This document shows, one piece after another, positions 46,860 to 59,441 of a stretch of 64,000 bases of DNA. The stretch lies in NCBI RefSeq assembly GCF_016808095.1, contig NC_068979.1:11741001-11805000 (forward strand). Direction: 5' to 3'. The notes below the pieces were generated by a model, which made no database searches, was not told the DNA's origin, and saw only the letters and a program-made list of their open reading frames with translations. How positions within the stretch are numbered: the first letter of the stretch is position 1; each line of letters starts with the position of its first letter. The translations under genes were made by a program, and so were the position numbers. Origin of the DNA: Vigna angularis (taxonomy: Eukaryota; Streptophyta; Magnoliopsida; Fabales; Fabaceae).

Positions 46860-49125
46860 TGACAAGGTAAGAATAATGATAGAATGAATACATTTATTTT
46901 TATTTTACATATATTATAAAAAGTAAAATAGTTATAAAAAAAATATTTTTTATATTATTTTAAAAAAAAATGTTAAAAAAATAAGAAAAAGTATGATCAT
47001 ATAAATCTTAAAAAAATTTATGTCAAATTATCTTATTTCCCTCCCGTGAACAGCTACGATTCTAGCATGGTATTTTACTATACAATGCAGGCTATTTAGC
47101 TAGTTAGATTTGGTGTGGTCTGGATTGAAAAGAAAGAATTTTAATCTGACCAAATGATGTGATTTTGGATAGAATTTTATGATTTTATTTGAAAAAAAAA
47201 GTATTGTTATATTTGATTTATTTTTAGCACAACAAAAAATAATTTTATTATTAATTTAATTTTATTTAAATAATGTTCTTTTTTTTTTTAATTTAAATTT
47301 TTAAATATATTTTTTTAAATAAATCATTTTTTTTTAAAATATTACTTTTTTCTTTTTCATAAATATAAATATAATAATTAATTACTAAACATGTAAATTA
47401 TCTTATTTATTAAAAACTAAATATGTTGATATTTATTTCTTTTTTTAAAGATTTTTTTTTAATTTTTTTAAAATTAAAATATAACAATAAAAAATACGTT
47501 ACGGAAAAATTTATTAAATAATAAAATCATAAAATTGAACGCTTAATATCATTAAAAGTTAAAATCATATATTATTATAGTCTAAGAATAATAAATATGA
47601 ATAAAAAAATTTAAATCAACTTAAAAATATAAAATCATTCAAGTTATATATATAGAGTGGAACTGATGTTGTCACCCTAATAAGAGAAATGAATGACTGT
47701 ACAGAAAATTAATATGAAAAATTAATGATGGTATAGAAAAATCAAAAGACTCCTAAATCAAAAGTGTGAAAAGGACCAAAGAACTTCAAAAGCATGGGGT
47801 TAAAACTTTGATTTGAATTCAATTTTTTTTAATACTAGTTATTAAAAATAATACATTTTTAATTAATTTGGCGATATATAAATATTTAAAACGATATTAC
47901 GTGAAAATGAAAATCTAGAAGTATTATTAATTAATTATGTTTAAAATTTATTAAACGAGATCATGTGGCATGCGTGGCGTGGATTTAGGCGGAAATAATG
48001 TTAAATGAAAGGTTTATCGTAATATATAATTTGAAAACAGAACTTATCCAGGAAGCAGCTGTCATTTCTAATTAACAATTTCCTCACATCTTAACGTGTA
48101 AAAACATGGCTTTATGTTTGGTTGGAATCCAGATTTTTTGTGATCATACGCTAATCCTGCACCATTTTTCAACATTTGTTTTTCTTATTCATCTGGTAAA
48201 TTGCTTTATTAATTCAATAAAATAAGTAATATACGTTTTCCAGGTAAAAAGGAAACTCTCATCAGCACTGCATTCTTCTCACATTACAATTACCAAAATT
48301 CATTGTCGCCAGTAATAGATAATAAAATTATTCTTCTAAATTTATTTGAATTTAATTTAAAATTCACTTTCAAAAGAGAAAGTGCCAAAAGCATTGAATA
48401 TATATAACAAATAAGTGTAAGAAGAGTCTGTTCATTACGGTTGGCATATTTTAATCTTTGAAACATCGTAAAATCTAAAACAAGATTTTCAATTGGTTTG
48501 ACTTCATCGTGGAAATTAAGAATGAGAAATAAGATATAATTTTTACATAAATTTACATGCACGCGGATATTGACAGAGAAAAAAGAAAGAAATAAATATT
48601 TGAGTTATGATTGCAACGGATACAATTGGATTGGAAGTGGTGTTGTGACATGTTACTTACATTATCCGACAATTCAAATAAATTGATTCAGTTTTGGCAG
48701 TTGTGTATGTATCTGTACGGTAGTTAAATAGTGTATTATGAATCTTGATTCAGATATGTAAGTAGATTATTGTCATTAATTAATGTCTACTTGTTCTTAT
48801 TGAATATTTACATTTACCAATTAAGCAGGAGTGGAAGCATAATGGTATAAAGGTTTGTCTGTCAATTTATGCCTAAGGAATTTTCAATGATTTGGAAAAC
48901 ATAATGAAGCTTTTTTTTGTAAAATTAAAAAATGAACTTTAAATTTAATTTAATATTATAAAATCAAATTCATATATATATTTTGATTTTATTTTTAAAT
49001 AATATAAAATTATATATATATATATATATATTTTAAATTTGAGATTTAATATTATTAAATGATTCGATAGCAACAAATAATAAATTTTATTTATAAGATG
49101 TAGATTTTAATAATAAATAATATAC
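46860..49125. other. Very AT-rich intergenic
   Basis: Long A/T runs and a (TA)n run near 49012-49032. No gene or element ends seen. Confidence 0.5.
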
Positions 49126-49140
49126 TGTTGATTGCATATT

Positions 49141-49197
<57 letters not shown>

Positions 49198-49616
49198 TAG
49201 TAAACGTGAGTTTTCAAAATATTATTATTGGACCAAACAGTCTAGCAACAATAAAATAATCAAAGATATCTCATTAAAGATATTGATAAGCCGTTTAGGA
49301 GTAACTAACTGAATCTCCAAGTAACTTTGTTTTTATTTGATCTATGAAACACTTATAAATACACTGATAGGGTCCAATGTCAGATAGGTTCAACTCACAC
49401 TCTACAAGACTCAAATATTCAACTGTGATAAACAATTCATTAAACCGTTCTTAACTTGAGCGTCAAAGTGCCTTTTGCAGGTACATTCCCCCATCAAGAG
49501 TGTAAATGAACGGCCTCCGGAGTCCAACCGAGCGGTATACGCAACTCAAGCATTGGAAAGTAGGAAGATTACGACAGAAAGGTACTCTCGATCCTACAAA
49601 AATCCCTACCGAAACA
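49126..49616 (+). repeat. Left LTR of the 49-52 kb element
   Basis: Aligned with 51706-52141 from about 49195 onward (AAAATATTATTATTGG, CACTTATAAATACACTGA, GAACGGCCTCCGGAG). Its first part has been replaced by (TA)n at 49146-49193, so the exact start is uncertain. Confidence 0.7.
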
Positions 49617-49789
49617 TTTTGACGTTCACCGTGAGGCCGAGTGACATCCCACTGAAGTTGCAAGGAACCAAGACGAACGCAAGTCTTGCATGAGAGATAA
49701 TGTAGGAAATCACAATCCTAATGCTTCATTTCTCTCGGAACAGTTCATTGATCTTGATCTTATTATCACCTTTGAACAATGGAGGTGTA

Positions 49790-50860
49790 CATAATAGTAT
49801 TGGGTCTGGATGTGGGATTCTATTAATAATCCGCATGGATTGACCAGCTCTTTTGGTCTTCAAACATCAACCGAAAGACCGATCGATTTTACTTGCTTGG
49901 TCGTCCGGCCTTATAGCACTAAGCTAATATGATATTAACTAGCTTTTGATTGTGTATATTTTTCTTGACCATTCCAATTCAAATTACTATTTTTCTTCAA
50001 GTACAGGTGATAGGACCCTGCGTACAAGTCATTTGATCAAACGAGAGCTTACCGCCGTGCAGGTGACAGGATCCTGCAGACCACCCGGCCAAGTGGAGTC
50101 CAAAATCGAGAGCTGATAAAAGTTCTCATCGAACTGTCAGTCTTGTCCACAAAACCCAGGGAAAGTTATATGAAAAACTCCTAGCCCAAACCGAGGTGAT
50201 ATTAATGTTATTACGGTCACCTTCTTATCTATTTTGTAGGTCACAAGGCAGTACAACACCTACAACTCACTCGTGGCACATCCTAATATAGATTTCAGTT
50301 TTAGTCTCCAAACATTCAACTATAGACCGATCTGTCTTACTTGCTTGGTCGTCCGGCCTTAGAGCCTAAGCTAATTTGATATTAATTGTCTCAACTTTTG
50401 ATTATGTACACTTTTTCTCACATTTCAAATTCGAAATGTTAGTATTTCTTCAGTGCAGATGATAAGGAAGCAGTTACATCTTGGCCATGACGCTTCCCAA
50501 TATGGATTCTTCGAACGCTCAACCACAAACCGAACAGTCTCACCTATGTTTTTGACAATATGTATCTTACAGGTCACAAGACACTAAAGCAGTTACCAGC
50601 TCATCCGTGACACATCCTAATATGAATTTCAATTTTGGTCTTCAGATAATCAACCGAAGACCAACCGGTCTTACTTGCTTGGCCGATCGACCTTATAGCA
50701 TAATCTATTTTGATATTAATTGTCTAACCTTGTAAATGCATTGGTTTGTTTGACTACTCTTTTTTTCACCATATAAAATTCGAGTTGATTTCTTCAGGGC
50801 AGGTGACAAGATCTTACATACGAATCATTTGGCCAAGCAATAACTTACCGTTCGGGCTGC
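49790..50860. repeat. Diverged ~400-bp internal repeats
   Basis: CTTACTTGCTTGGTCGTCCG followed by GCCTTATAGCA and TTTGATATTAATTGTC recurs near 49.89, 50.34 and 50.67 kb, with GCAGGTGACAGGATCCTGC-type segments near 50.00, 50.06 and 50.80 kb. Confidence 0.7.
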
Positions 50861-50869
50861 ATAAAAAAA

Positions 50870-51410
50870 CCTAGGGGAGCACCCCCTAGTAGGATATGTT
50901 CACCAAAGAACACCCAGTACATCCAATATAGGGGAGCACCCCCTAGTCTAGGAAATGTTCGCCAAAGAACACCCAATACATCCAATATAGGGAAACACTC
51001 GTTGATCTAGGACATGTTCGCCAAAGAACACCTAGTACATCAAAACCTAGGGGAGGACCCCTTAGTCTAAGACATGTTCACCAAAAAACACCTAGTACAT
51101 ATCAAAACCTAGGGGAGCACCCTCTAGTCTAGGACATGTTCGCCAAAGAACACCTAGAACATCAAAACCTAGGGGATAATCCCCTAGTCTAGGACATGTT
51201 TGCCAAAGAACACCTAGTACATCAAAACCTAGGGGAGCACCCCCTAGTCTAGGACATGTTCGCCAAAGAACACCTAGTACATCAAAACCTAGGGGAGCAC
51301 CCCCTAGTCTAGGACATGTTCGCCAAAGAACACCTAGTACATCAAAACCTAGGGGAGCACCCCCTAATTTAGGACATGTTCGCTAAAGAACACCTAGCGT
51401 ATGCAAACTT
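50870..51410. repeat. 60-bp tandem array
   Basis: About nine units of AAAACCTAGGGGAGCACCCC CTAGTCTAGGACATGTTCGC CAAAGAACACCTAGTACATC, given here in 20-base pieces. The last units keep an exact 60-bp period. The unit contains the inverted repeat CTAGGGG...CCCCTAG. The array sits about 300 bp before the 3' LTR. Confidence 0.93.
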
Positions 51411-51705
51411 GGTAGAGCAGTTATGAGCATCTTAAAACGATATGCAAAGCAATCAATCATTATTATCCGCTGAATGGTCCCCTCAAAGATAAATAAGCAA
51501 AAGAAAATCATTGTTATAACCAGTAACAAAGTACTTCGACAAACCATAGTGCAACAGAAACAATTAAAGTTCAAAAGGGCATTCATAAGGTCCATCGTTC
51601 CGTCAGCGACGAATAACAAATAGAAGCAACCTCTTGCAAACTCATATAAGTCCTATGGTTAATCATGGCTAAAACCGAACGCTTAACTCGAACTTCGGGG
51701 GCATA

Positions 51706-52141
51706 TGTATGGTATATAGTAATTGGGCCGACGTTCAAAATATTATTATTGGGCCAAACAGTTCAGCAGACGATAAAATAACAAAAAATATCTCATTAGA
51801 GATATTGATAAGTCGTTTATGAGTAATTAACCGAATCTCTAGGTAACTTTATTTTTATTTGATCTATGAAACACTTATAAATACACTGACAGGGCCAAAG
51901 GCCAGGTAGGTTCAACTCATACTCTACGAGACTCAAATATTCAACTATGATAAACAGTTCATTAAACCGCTCCTAACTTGAGCGTTGGAGTTCTTTTTGC
52001 AGGTACCTTCCCCCATCAATAGTGCAACCGAACGGCCTCCAGAGTTCAATCGAGCGGTATACGCAACTCAAGAATTGGAAAGCAGGAAGATTACGATAGA
52101 AATGTACGTCTCTCGGTCCTACACAAATCCCTACCGAAACA
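51706..52141 (+). repeat. Right LTR of the 49-52 kb element
   Basis: 436 bp, TGTATGGTATATAG ... CTACCGAAACA, with a TATAAATACACTG box. Confidence 0.75.
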
Positions 52142-52462
52142 GAGGTTTTATGGCGTAAAGAATCTAGTGATTTCAAGTGAATGTCATCATGCTATTCGGA
52201 ATTTGAGTGCTCAAAGGATCTTAAATTTAACAAACTCAACAAATACAAGGCCAAATTTGTCACTTTGTGAATTGTACTTTTGGGCTACCATGTTGAAACG
52301 TTTCAAGAAGGAGCGTTACTTCCTCAACCACCACACATTTTTTCCTACAGCTTTCATTCCTCTTTTGTCCTTTCATATTTAATGTGGTGGTTAAAAAATT
52401 TAACTTTCTCCAACTTCCAACCACTTCATTAATGGTTCCCACCAATATATGAATGCACTCCT
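52142..52462. other. Interval without recognised features
   Basis: Short sequence between two retroelements; nothing recognised. Confidence 0.4.
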
Positions 52463-53026
52463 TCTAGAGAGGTTCAACACACACATACACATAGATCTTC
52501 ACACTAGTAAGATATTGTTCGCTTTGGGCCAAGCCCTCATGGATTTGCTTTTGGTACCACTCTAAAAGGCTTCTTATTTTATCCAATGTGGGACTTTGTT
52601 TGTATCCAGCATCCTCCCCTCAAACAAAAGACTACGGTTCTCCACCTCCCCTATAGCGAAAGTCTTTTTCTTATCCTTGAGTACACCATGGTCACAACTC
52701 TCTCTTTGCACTCTTTCACGATCCATGGTCAAACACTGAGCATCTCTTGCTCTCCACCTTTCATGATTCATCTAGCTATTTGCCACTGGCCACCTGCAAT
52801 GCTTCACCTGATCATGGAGGGATGTACTCGACTGAGCCCGGTCACCAGACCTAAACCATGAGCTCTGATACCATTTGTAGGGAGGTTCAACACACACACA
52901 TACACATAGATCTCCACACTGGTAAGATATTGTCCGCTTTGGGCCAAGCCCTCACGGATTTGCTTTTGGTACCACTCCAAAAAGCCTCTTATTTTATCTG
53001 ATGTGGGACTTTTTTTGTACCCAACA
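52463..53026 (-). mobile_element. TRIM retroelement, 564 bp
   Basis: On the - strand: 5' LTR 53026-52876 (TGTTGGGTAC ... CCCTACA), primer site TGGTATCAGAGC (52873-52862, a perfect initiator-Met tRNA complement), about 250 bp of non-coding interior, polypurine tract GAGGGGAGGA (52621-52612) and 3' LTR 52611-52463 (TGCTGGATAC ... CTCTAGA). LTRs of 151 and 149 bp share GGGCTTGGCCCAAAGCG and GTCCCACATC segments. This is the complete plan of a terminal-repeat retrotransposon in miniature. The flanking 5-mers (CCCCC and CTCCT) match only 3/5. Confidence 0.85.
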
Positions 53027-53547
53027 CCCCCATATTCCACCACTTCCACGGAAATCAAATTCCTCTTCTTTTCCTTTTCCCTGTAATTGTTCTTCTTTAA
53101 AAATAAAACAATCCAAAACAAAATCAATTAACTTTAATTAAATTAATAATAATTAATTCATTAAATAAAATAAAATTAATTTAAATATAAATACATAATT
53201 AACTTAAAATATGATTATATTTAAAATATAATTACTTAACTTTAAAAATATCTAAAAATTAATTTACAAATCCATAGATTAATAAACTAAAAATTAAAAA
53301 AAAAAAACAATTGTTCAGCTTTCCATGCTTTCTTTTATTTTTTATTTTTACAAACACTTAATTTATAAATAAATAATACTGCAGAAAATATTAAATTAAA
53401 ATAAATGTAAAAAAATTAACAAAATTAAATTAAATTAATAACCTAAAAAAAACAAGAAAATGAAACCCTAAGGCCTCAATGGATATGGGATATCTGTTGG
53501 ACCTTCAACGGAGGAAAACACCCAAAACGTTGAACGACTTCAACCGA
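53027..53547. other. AT-rich interval
   Basis: Mostly A/T to 53.46 kb, then a more balanced stretch leading into the hairpin at 53548. No gene. Confidence 0.5.
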
Positions 53548-53632
53548 TATGGGACATCCGTTGAGCCTTCAACGTATCTCAAGATCTGTATAGGATATCG
53601 AGATCTGTTGAAGGCTCAATGGATGTCCCATA
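53548..53632. repeat. Near-perfect 26-bp inverted repeat
   Basis: TATGGGACATCCGTTGAGCC TTCAAC at 53548-53573 pairs with 53607-53632 with a single mismatch across a 33-bp loop. A partial third copy of the arm lies just upstream (GGATATGGGATATCTGTTGG ...). Confidence 0.85.
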
Positions 53633-53889
53633 TTCGTTGCAACCTTTGGCGTTTCTCTTCTTCGTTTAACATAAAACAGAGGCGCATATAGAATTACTAA
53701 CCTGGATCAAAGACAACAACAAAGGAAGCACCAAACTCCACAACACCATGAAACCACCATAAATAAAGCAACAACACGAACCTATCACCAACCAAGCACC
53801 AACACGAACCAAGCAAAGGAGAAGAGAACCTTGACAGAAATGGTAAATTAGGGAAAGAGGAATGTTAGAAAAGATGTGCTTTGTTTCTG

Positions 53890-55261
53890 TTGAGATTGTT
53901 GATAGGGCGAACATTGATTTAGCTTAACCCACAATCTTAGTGATATCTGTGTTTTGATGATGACAACACATAATTAATAACACTTGAGTATTCTGTGTTA
54001 CATGTTCTGTGCTTACATGTTATATGCTTTTGCTTACTGTGATAAATCTGTATAAGCATATTTGTGAACATGATTGTGTTGTTCATTGCATATCACTGTG
54101 TTTAATATGTGATTTTATACGTGTATGCATGACATAAGTTTTTGGAAATGGAAAACCACAAGCACTTTGGTTGAACTTTAATGTGTAGCAAAACAACAGT
54201 TTTAAGTCGATTACATTATGGGATGAATTAATTAAAACTCGTGTGTTTGCACAAACTTTTATCAAGTGTGCTGTGAGTTATTTTGAAGAGAAAAGTTTTC
54301 AAAAATGTGCTAAGTGATTTTTCTTAATCGTCTACATGCAATTTGTATTCGACTAAGTTGGTTGTTATTTTGAGAACTAGTTGAATGCTTGACATAATTG
54401 TTTTAACGGTCATATTTTTAAATATATTGACCAAACATTTATTGTGAGTCGACTGTATTAAATGTGCATTCAATTAATGAGTTTGATTGATGTTAGTCTG
54501 TTATAACTACAAGACGTATTCAACTACATTAGTAGCTAAATCGATTAAAGTGTGTCTGATGTGTGTATTACTATAAATTGATGTTCATTTGAATTCGGTA
54601 AGAACTTTTGTGCATTTGAGACTTTCATATCTTTTAAAGAACGTTATGTGATCTTATAGAGAAAGGAAAAGCTCCAAGAACCAAGATTGACTGTGGTGAT
54701 CAAAGACTTGAGGTTTCTTGAGAAGCAAGGCTTGCTGATTTGAACGTTTGATCAATCTACACAACTGGGTATATTCTACGCGATTAGGATTTGCAATCTT
54801 TGAAGATTGGCTTGGATTCCCTGCGATGTTTGTAGGAAGAAGAACATTGTTCTTGACTTTGAGGGTGCCTTCAAAGGGATAGATAGCAGAAGAGGGTGTT
54901 CTTGCTGCTGGTCTTGTTTGTTTGTTGCCTATATTTAGATTAGAGGGTTAGAGAGGTGTTTTACACTTTTGATGTGAGGAAGGACACTATAGTGCATTTG
55001 CTTCCCGTGGTTGGAAGGACACTATATGTAGGCAGGTTGGCCGAACCAGTATAAAAATCAGCGTTTGAATTCTCTGATCCCTCACTCTTTAATTAAGTCG
55101 ATTAAGCTGTTAGTATATTTGATTAAGTTTACTGCTACATTGCATATCTTTTAACTTGCGATTCAAGAAAAGTGTAAAAGCATCTTATTTTTTGAAATAG
55201 ATTTTGAAAGCTTATATTTTTACACTTCACCAATTCACCCCTCCCCCCTCTTGGTGTGAGA
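53890..55261 (+). mobile_element. LTR-like arm A
   Basis: Begins TGTTGAGATTGTTGATAGGG, contains GATATCTGTGTTTTGATGAT and GACACTATATGTAGGC, ends ACTTCACCAATTCACC CCTC. Arm B (60494-61945 plus 55288-55306) is a diverged copy on the opposite strand. No coding sequence. Looks like a solo LTR or LTR plus leader of a copia-type element; family not identified. Confidence 0.5.
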
Positions 55262-55306
55262 CACTAAGCCACTCTATTTTAACAGTTTCTCACACCAAGA
55301 GGGGGG
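55243..55306. repeat. 19-bp perfect inverted repeat at the arm junction
   Basis: CCCCCCTCTTGGTGTGAGA (55243-55261) and its exact complement (55288-55306) around a 26-bp spacer. The inner ends of arms A and B. Confidence 0.9.
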
Positions 55307-56595
55307 TGTTAGTAGATTATTTCGGCAAGTGTACCGAATCGCTTCAAGTAATATAAAATGGTAAGTCCAAGTATCGTTTTCCCAACAGACTCATAATACT
55401 AAAGAATTGTGCGATTAACAACTTATCTAGACTCAATAACATAACATCAATTTACAAACAAGTGCAGAAACATAAATTTATACATAATTACAAGGTTGGA
55501 CTTTGGTAGTGAAAACACTTAGATATGGATAAAGGTCATAAATGATATGGATCGGCTTTGCTCAGATTAGATTTCACCACTTTCATTCTTGTGCATAAAA
55601 AGTTTCATCTCCTCTCCATTAATTACTAATGTCAACCATCAAAATTACTTTTTCCTAATTCCTTAGGTGAAAAGCCTAAATCCTCTATTAACAATCAAAT
55701 CCATGATCAACTAATAAGAAAATCCGCATTAAAGAACAAAGATCTTAAGACAACTAATGTCGTAAGTTCCCTACTAGATTTCATACATCCACTAGGCCCC
55801 TTGTTTCAGATCTAGATCACAAGATACGTTGCCATACCCCATGAATCCCAAAAATCAATTCATGAATGTTTCCATTACAAGAAAGCATTAAAGATTGGAA
55901 ACAAGAAACTAGAAATTAACAGAGCAGACATATATATATTCAAATCATTCAACAAATACACAAGAATCTAGTAATTACATCAATTCTTAACAAGATGAAT
56001 TTGGTTCTCCATTTCCATGGAAGAACCTCAAGCTTACAAACATGGTGGATGGAAGAAGAAGAAGACCCAAGGAGGAGAAAAGAGATGCTTCCATATGCCC
56101 CAAGCGGCCTCCATGAGCTCCTGTAGTGAAGTTGCACCTCTACACCGTCGTCCCTAAGCTCTGGGAGAGTTTCCCCCTCCAAAACTGCCTTCTCTGCCTC
56201 TGGTTCGCGTCCTTAAAGAGATGGGTCTTAAGTGATTTTTCGCTGGGCGAGCAGGGTCAACTCGCTGGGCCACTAGGTCCTGGTCGTTGGGCCACTAGGT
56301 CCTCGTCGTTGGGCCATTGGCTCCTTTTGCAAGCCAATCTGCTCCCTCTGGCTGGGCCACTGATGCGCTCTGGCTGGGCCACTGATGCACTCTGGCTGGG
56401 CTACTGATGCACGGAGGGTCTCTTTGATATTTTCCAATCCTTATTCTATTGCGAAATAAACACATAAAAACACTCATATTGATATAAAATCAATTATATA
56501 TACATTTTATACAACTTTTCATGAGATTTTACTCCATAATACATCAAAGGAGATTAAAATAAGTGCTCAGTATATGTAATTTTTGACACTTATCA
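55307..56595 (-). repeat. 3' LTR, full length (1289 bp)
   Basis: Contains the ~240-bp segment (about 55.69-55.93 kb) missing from the other LTR. Confidence 0.8.
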
Positions 56596-59441
56596 CACCC
56601 CCAAACTTGAACTATTTCATGTCCTCATGAAAAGCAAAAGATAACTTAGCCTAAAGAACAATTCAATTGCAATGGTCTAGCAACTCAAAACACAATTTTA
56701 AACAAAATAAAAAAAATCAATCATGCTTGCTCAACTTATAAATCACATTCAAGAGACAATATAGTCTTAGCAAGCTAAACTTCAATCGTGGTGCTAACAG
56801 TTTAAAATCACAAGATAGATGCAATTGATAGACAACAAAAATGACAAGATGTTTTCATTGAATGCATGGAACCAATCCTCACCAAGGAAAGTGTTTCACT
56901 CAAGCACATTGGTGTATAAGGATGTTTGTCTTACTCTCAACTATCACAGTGTTACACAAATCAACTTTGCATTTCATTTCAACAATATCAAACACATTCA
57001 CAAGCAAGTTACATCACAAGCACTTTTTGAGGCTTGTATTGTGGCTGGGCTAAGAAGAAAATTTGGTTTTTCTGGACAACAAAGTACCTTAAGCCAAGAG
57101 ACCAAACAAATTTTAATTCATGATATAACATAGTCTCTCTTTTGCTCCAAAATTGAATAAACAACCACTTCTCAACCTATTTCCCAACTCTTTCTCATTG
57201 AATTCATGTTTTTTTTTCTTCTTTCTTCTTTTTCTTTCTTTTTACTCAACTTATTGTTTTCTCAATGCTCCCTTATGACAAGAACTCCCCCAAACTTAAA
57301 CCATTCTCCTCATTCTAACATATATGTTTATCTCTACTCAAGGTAAGGAGGTTAATGATTTTTCAATAGGCTTAAGGTTTTGGGAATGAGAAAGTTTTCT
57401 TTTTAAGGTTAAAAGGTTTAGCATTGGCTTTTAGGTTCAAAATGTAGAAGAGGAGGAAGAATAAGATGGCCTTGATCATTTGTAATATGCAAGTAACTAG
57501 TTCAAATGGAGAAACTCAAGCAAAATCGACTATGATTCCAAAGTAATAGAATTCAACAATAAACTATGAGGCACAACATCTCACAGGTTTACTCAGGGTT
57601 CCAAAATTTGATAAACATCCTGCCAAGTATATTGATCACATATAAAACTAAGCATCTATCTAAACAGATACAAGCAACCATGATCTCTGTTCAACAAGTT
57701 CAACCACATAATCTCAATAAAATTTTCAAAACAATTCTCATGGATAAAGAGCAAGCATAAGAGATTTGCATTCAATTCAAGCTTAACATATGATTCACTC
57801 AAATCACCAGACCAATTGCGTAAGAACTATCTACTAGGTAAGTCAAAAAAGAAAATCCAAATTTAAAAACTAAAAGCAAATAAAACTTGAAACTAAAACT
57901 GAAAAACCGATTTAGGTGGACTCTTTGCAACTTCACAACTATAGAATACTAGCTTCACTTCCATCTGAAACATCTTCCTCCTCCCAGTAGCTTATGCTCT
58001 GCAACTGCTCCACCTCCCCCCATCAGTAGGGGCCTGGCCCCCAGGCCATGCTACACGAGCAACAAAATCTTTAAGTCATATAATGCTCTACTCAAGCCTG
58101 GCTCAAAGGTTGGCCAGTAGTGGTTTCGAACTTGTTAAGTCCTAAGGAAGATCTTATACGGTAAAAAGAAAGCTCAAAGTAAAATTAGTATCTCATAGTC
58201 AATTGAAGAGAAAGGTCCAAAAACAAACTAAAAGAAATGTGCAAAAGAAAGCAAAGAAACAAAACAATGAAAGCCAAAACAAACAAAGACAAAAGTACAT
58301 AAACATAGAGGTAAGTCTTAGAATTAAACTTCCCAAAGGTACAACAATACTAAAAGGTTTAAAAACACATCAAAAGGAGTGTGTGAAAGAGTGCAAAATA
58401 ATGGGAAACTCATCATCAATCAAGAAAAACACATGTGCATAACCAGTATTGTGGCGCTGGGCACCCCTGGTGCAGGGACGTTGGGCGCCACTCAGTCAAT
58501 TGGGTGCAGGAGGGCCACTGGTCAACTCGCGTCGGTCGCCCCTCAACAGAGGGCGCCGGGTGTCATATCAGTTTTCTGCATAATGCAGATTTCTACGAAA
58601 TTGGCCACTCATCATGTCATTTTTGGTTCTAGACCTTCATTCAATGCTCTCACACACCAAACAAGCTAAAACTAACCTAATACACTTATACAAACCATAA
58701 AAACAACATTACAACTAAAAAAAATCACAAGAATGCAAAACTACACAAACATGCAAAACATAAGTTACTAATGCAAATGACACAAAAATCACACAAACAC
58801 TAGTAAAAAGGGTAAGAAAACTGGGTTGCCTCCCAAAAACGCTTGTTTAACGTCATTAGCTTGACGGTTTACTCAATGAAGTGCAAATGTTGTTGTTGGT
58901 GTGCTCCTTTCACCAACTCTTCTTGAACCACTTTCTAGCCACCAAATCAACTCTCTTAACATAATTCTCTTCATCTTAGCCCTTCCACTACCTTGACATC
59001 TTTAAATACTCAATCCTTTTGATCAACTTTGGCTTGCTAGGCTTGAGTTCCTTGTCTCTCATCAAAGGGTGGCAGTGACTAGTCATTCTCTTTTCCTTCT
59101 CCCTTTCTTCTTCATCTTTCACTTAGAACTTGGAGCATCTTCAAGGGAGGAAGAATTTGGGGCAACTTGTGATGCTCAACATAGTTGTCTCCTTGTGTCC
59201 TATAATTCCTTCAATCTGAAGGTCTTCATGATGCTTTTGAGGCTGCAGTCCTCCTTATGTGAACATCTCCCTGCATACACTTAGACATAACTAGGCTAAA
59301 GACACAAATTAGCCAAAATAAAAGTGAAAATATATTTACAACAAAAGAGTTAGTTCTCTATACAAAATCAAGTCTACATAAGTTAGAAACCTCACAAAAG
59401 TCTAGTATTGACACGAGTCCCCGGCAACAGCGCCAAAAACT
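56596..59441 (-). other. Interior of the pol-less gypsy element
   Basis: No recognisable gag, protease, RT or integrase on either strand. Several 60-105 residue frames occur but none looks like a known protein. GC-richer patch at 58.45-58.58 kb. Confidence 0.6.

Larger units (their letters stand above)
49126..52141 (+). mobile_element. Pol-less LTR element with 3' tandem repeats
   Basis: Two direct LTR copies (about 49126-49616 and 51706-52141) end CCCTACCGAAACA. After the left LTR comes TTTTGACGTTCACCGTGAGG, resembling the primer-site region of legume gypsy elements. Before the right LTR lies CTTCGGGGGC, a polypurine-like tract. The 2.1-kb interior is repeats with no gag or pol. The left end is blurred by a (TA)n run and no TSD was found. 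Confidence 0.7.

Noticed and set aside
50870..51410. Regular repeats that might suggest a CRISPR-like array
   Set aside because: Units are contiguous 60-bp tandem repeats with no unique spacers, inside a plant LTR element.
53008..53022. GTCCCACATC in the TRIM LTR resembling the plant snRNA promoter element USE (RTCCCACATCG)
   Set aside because: The TATA-like sequence follows almost at once instead of at the required spacing, no snRNA sequence follows, and the motif is repeated in both LTRs as ordinary LTR sequence.
56819..57133. 104-residue frame in the interior of the pol-less gypsy element
   Set aside because: No recognisable gag or other domain, no support from context, and several frames of similar length overlap.
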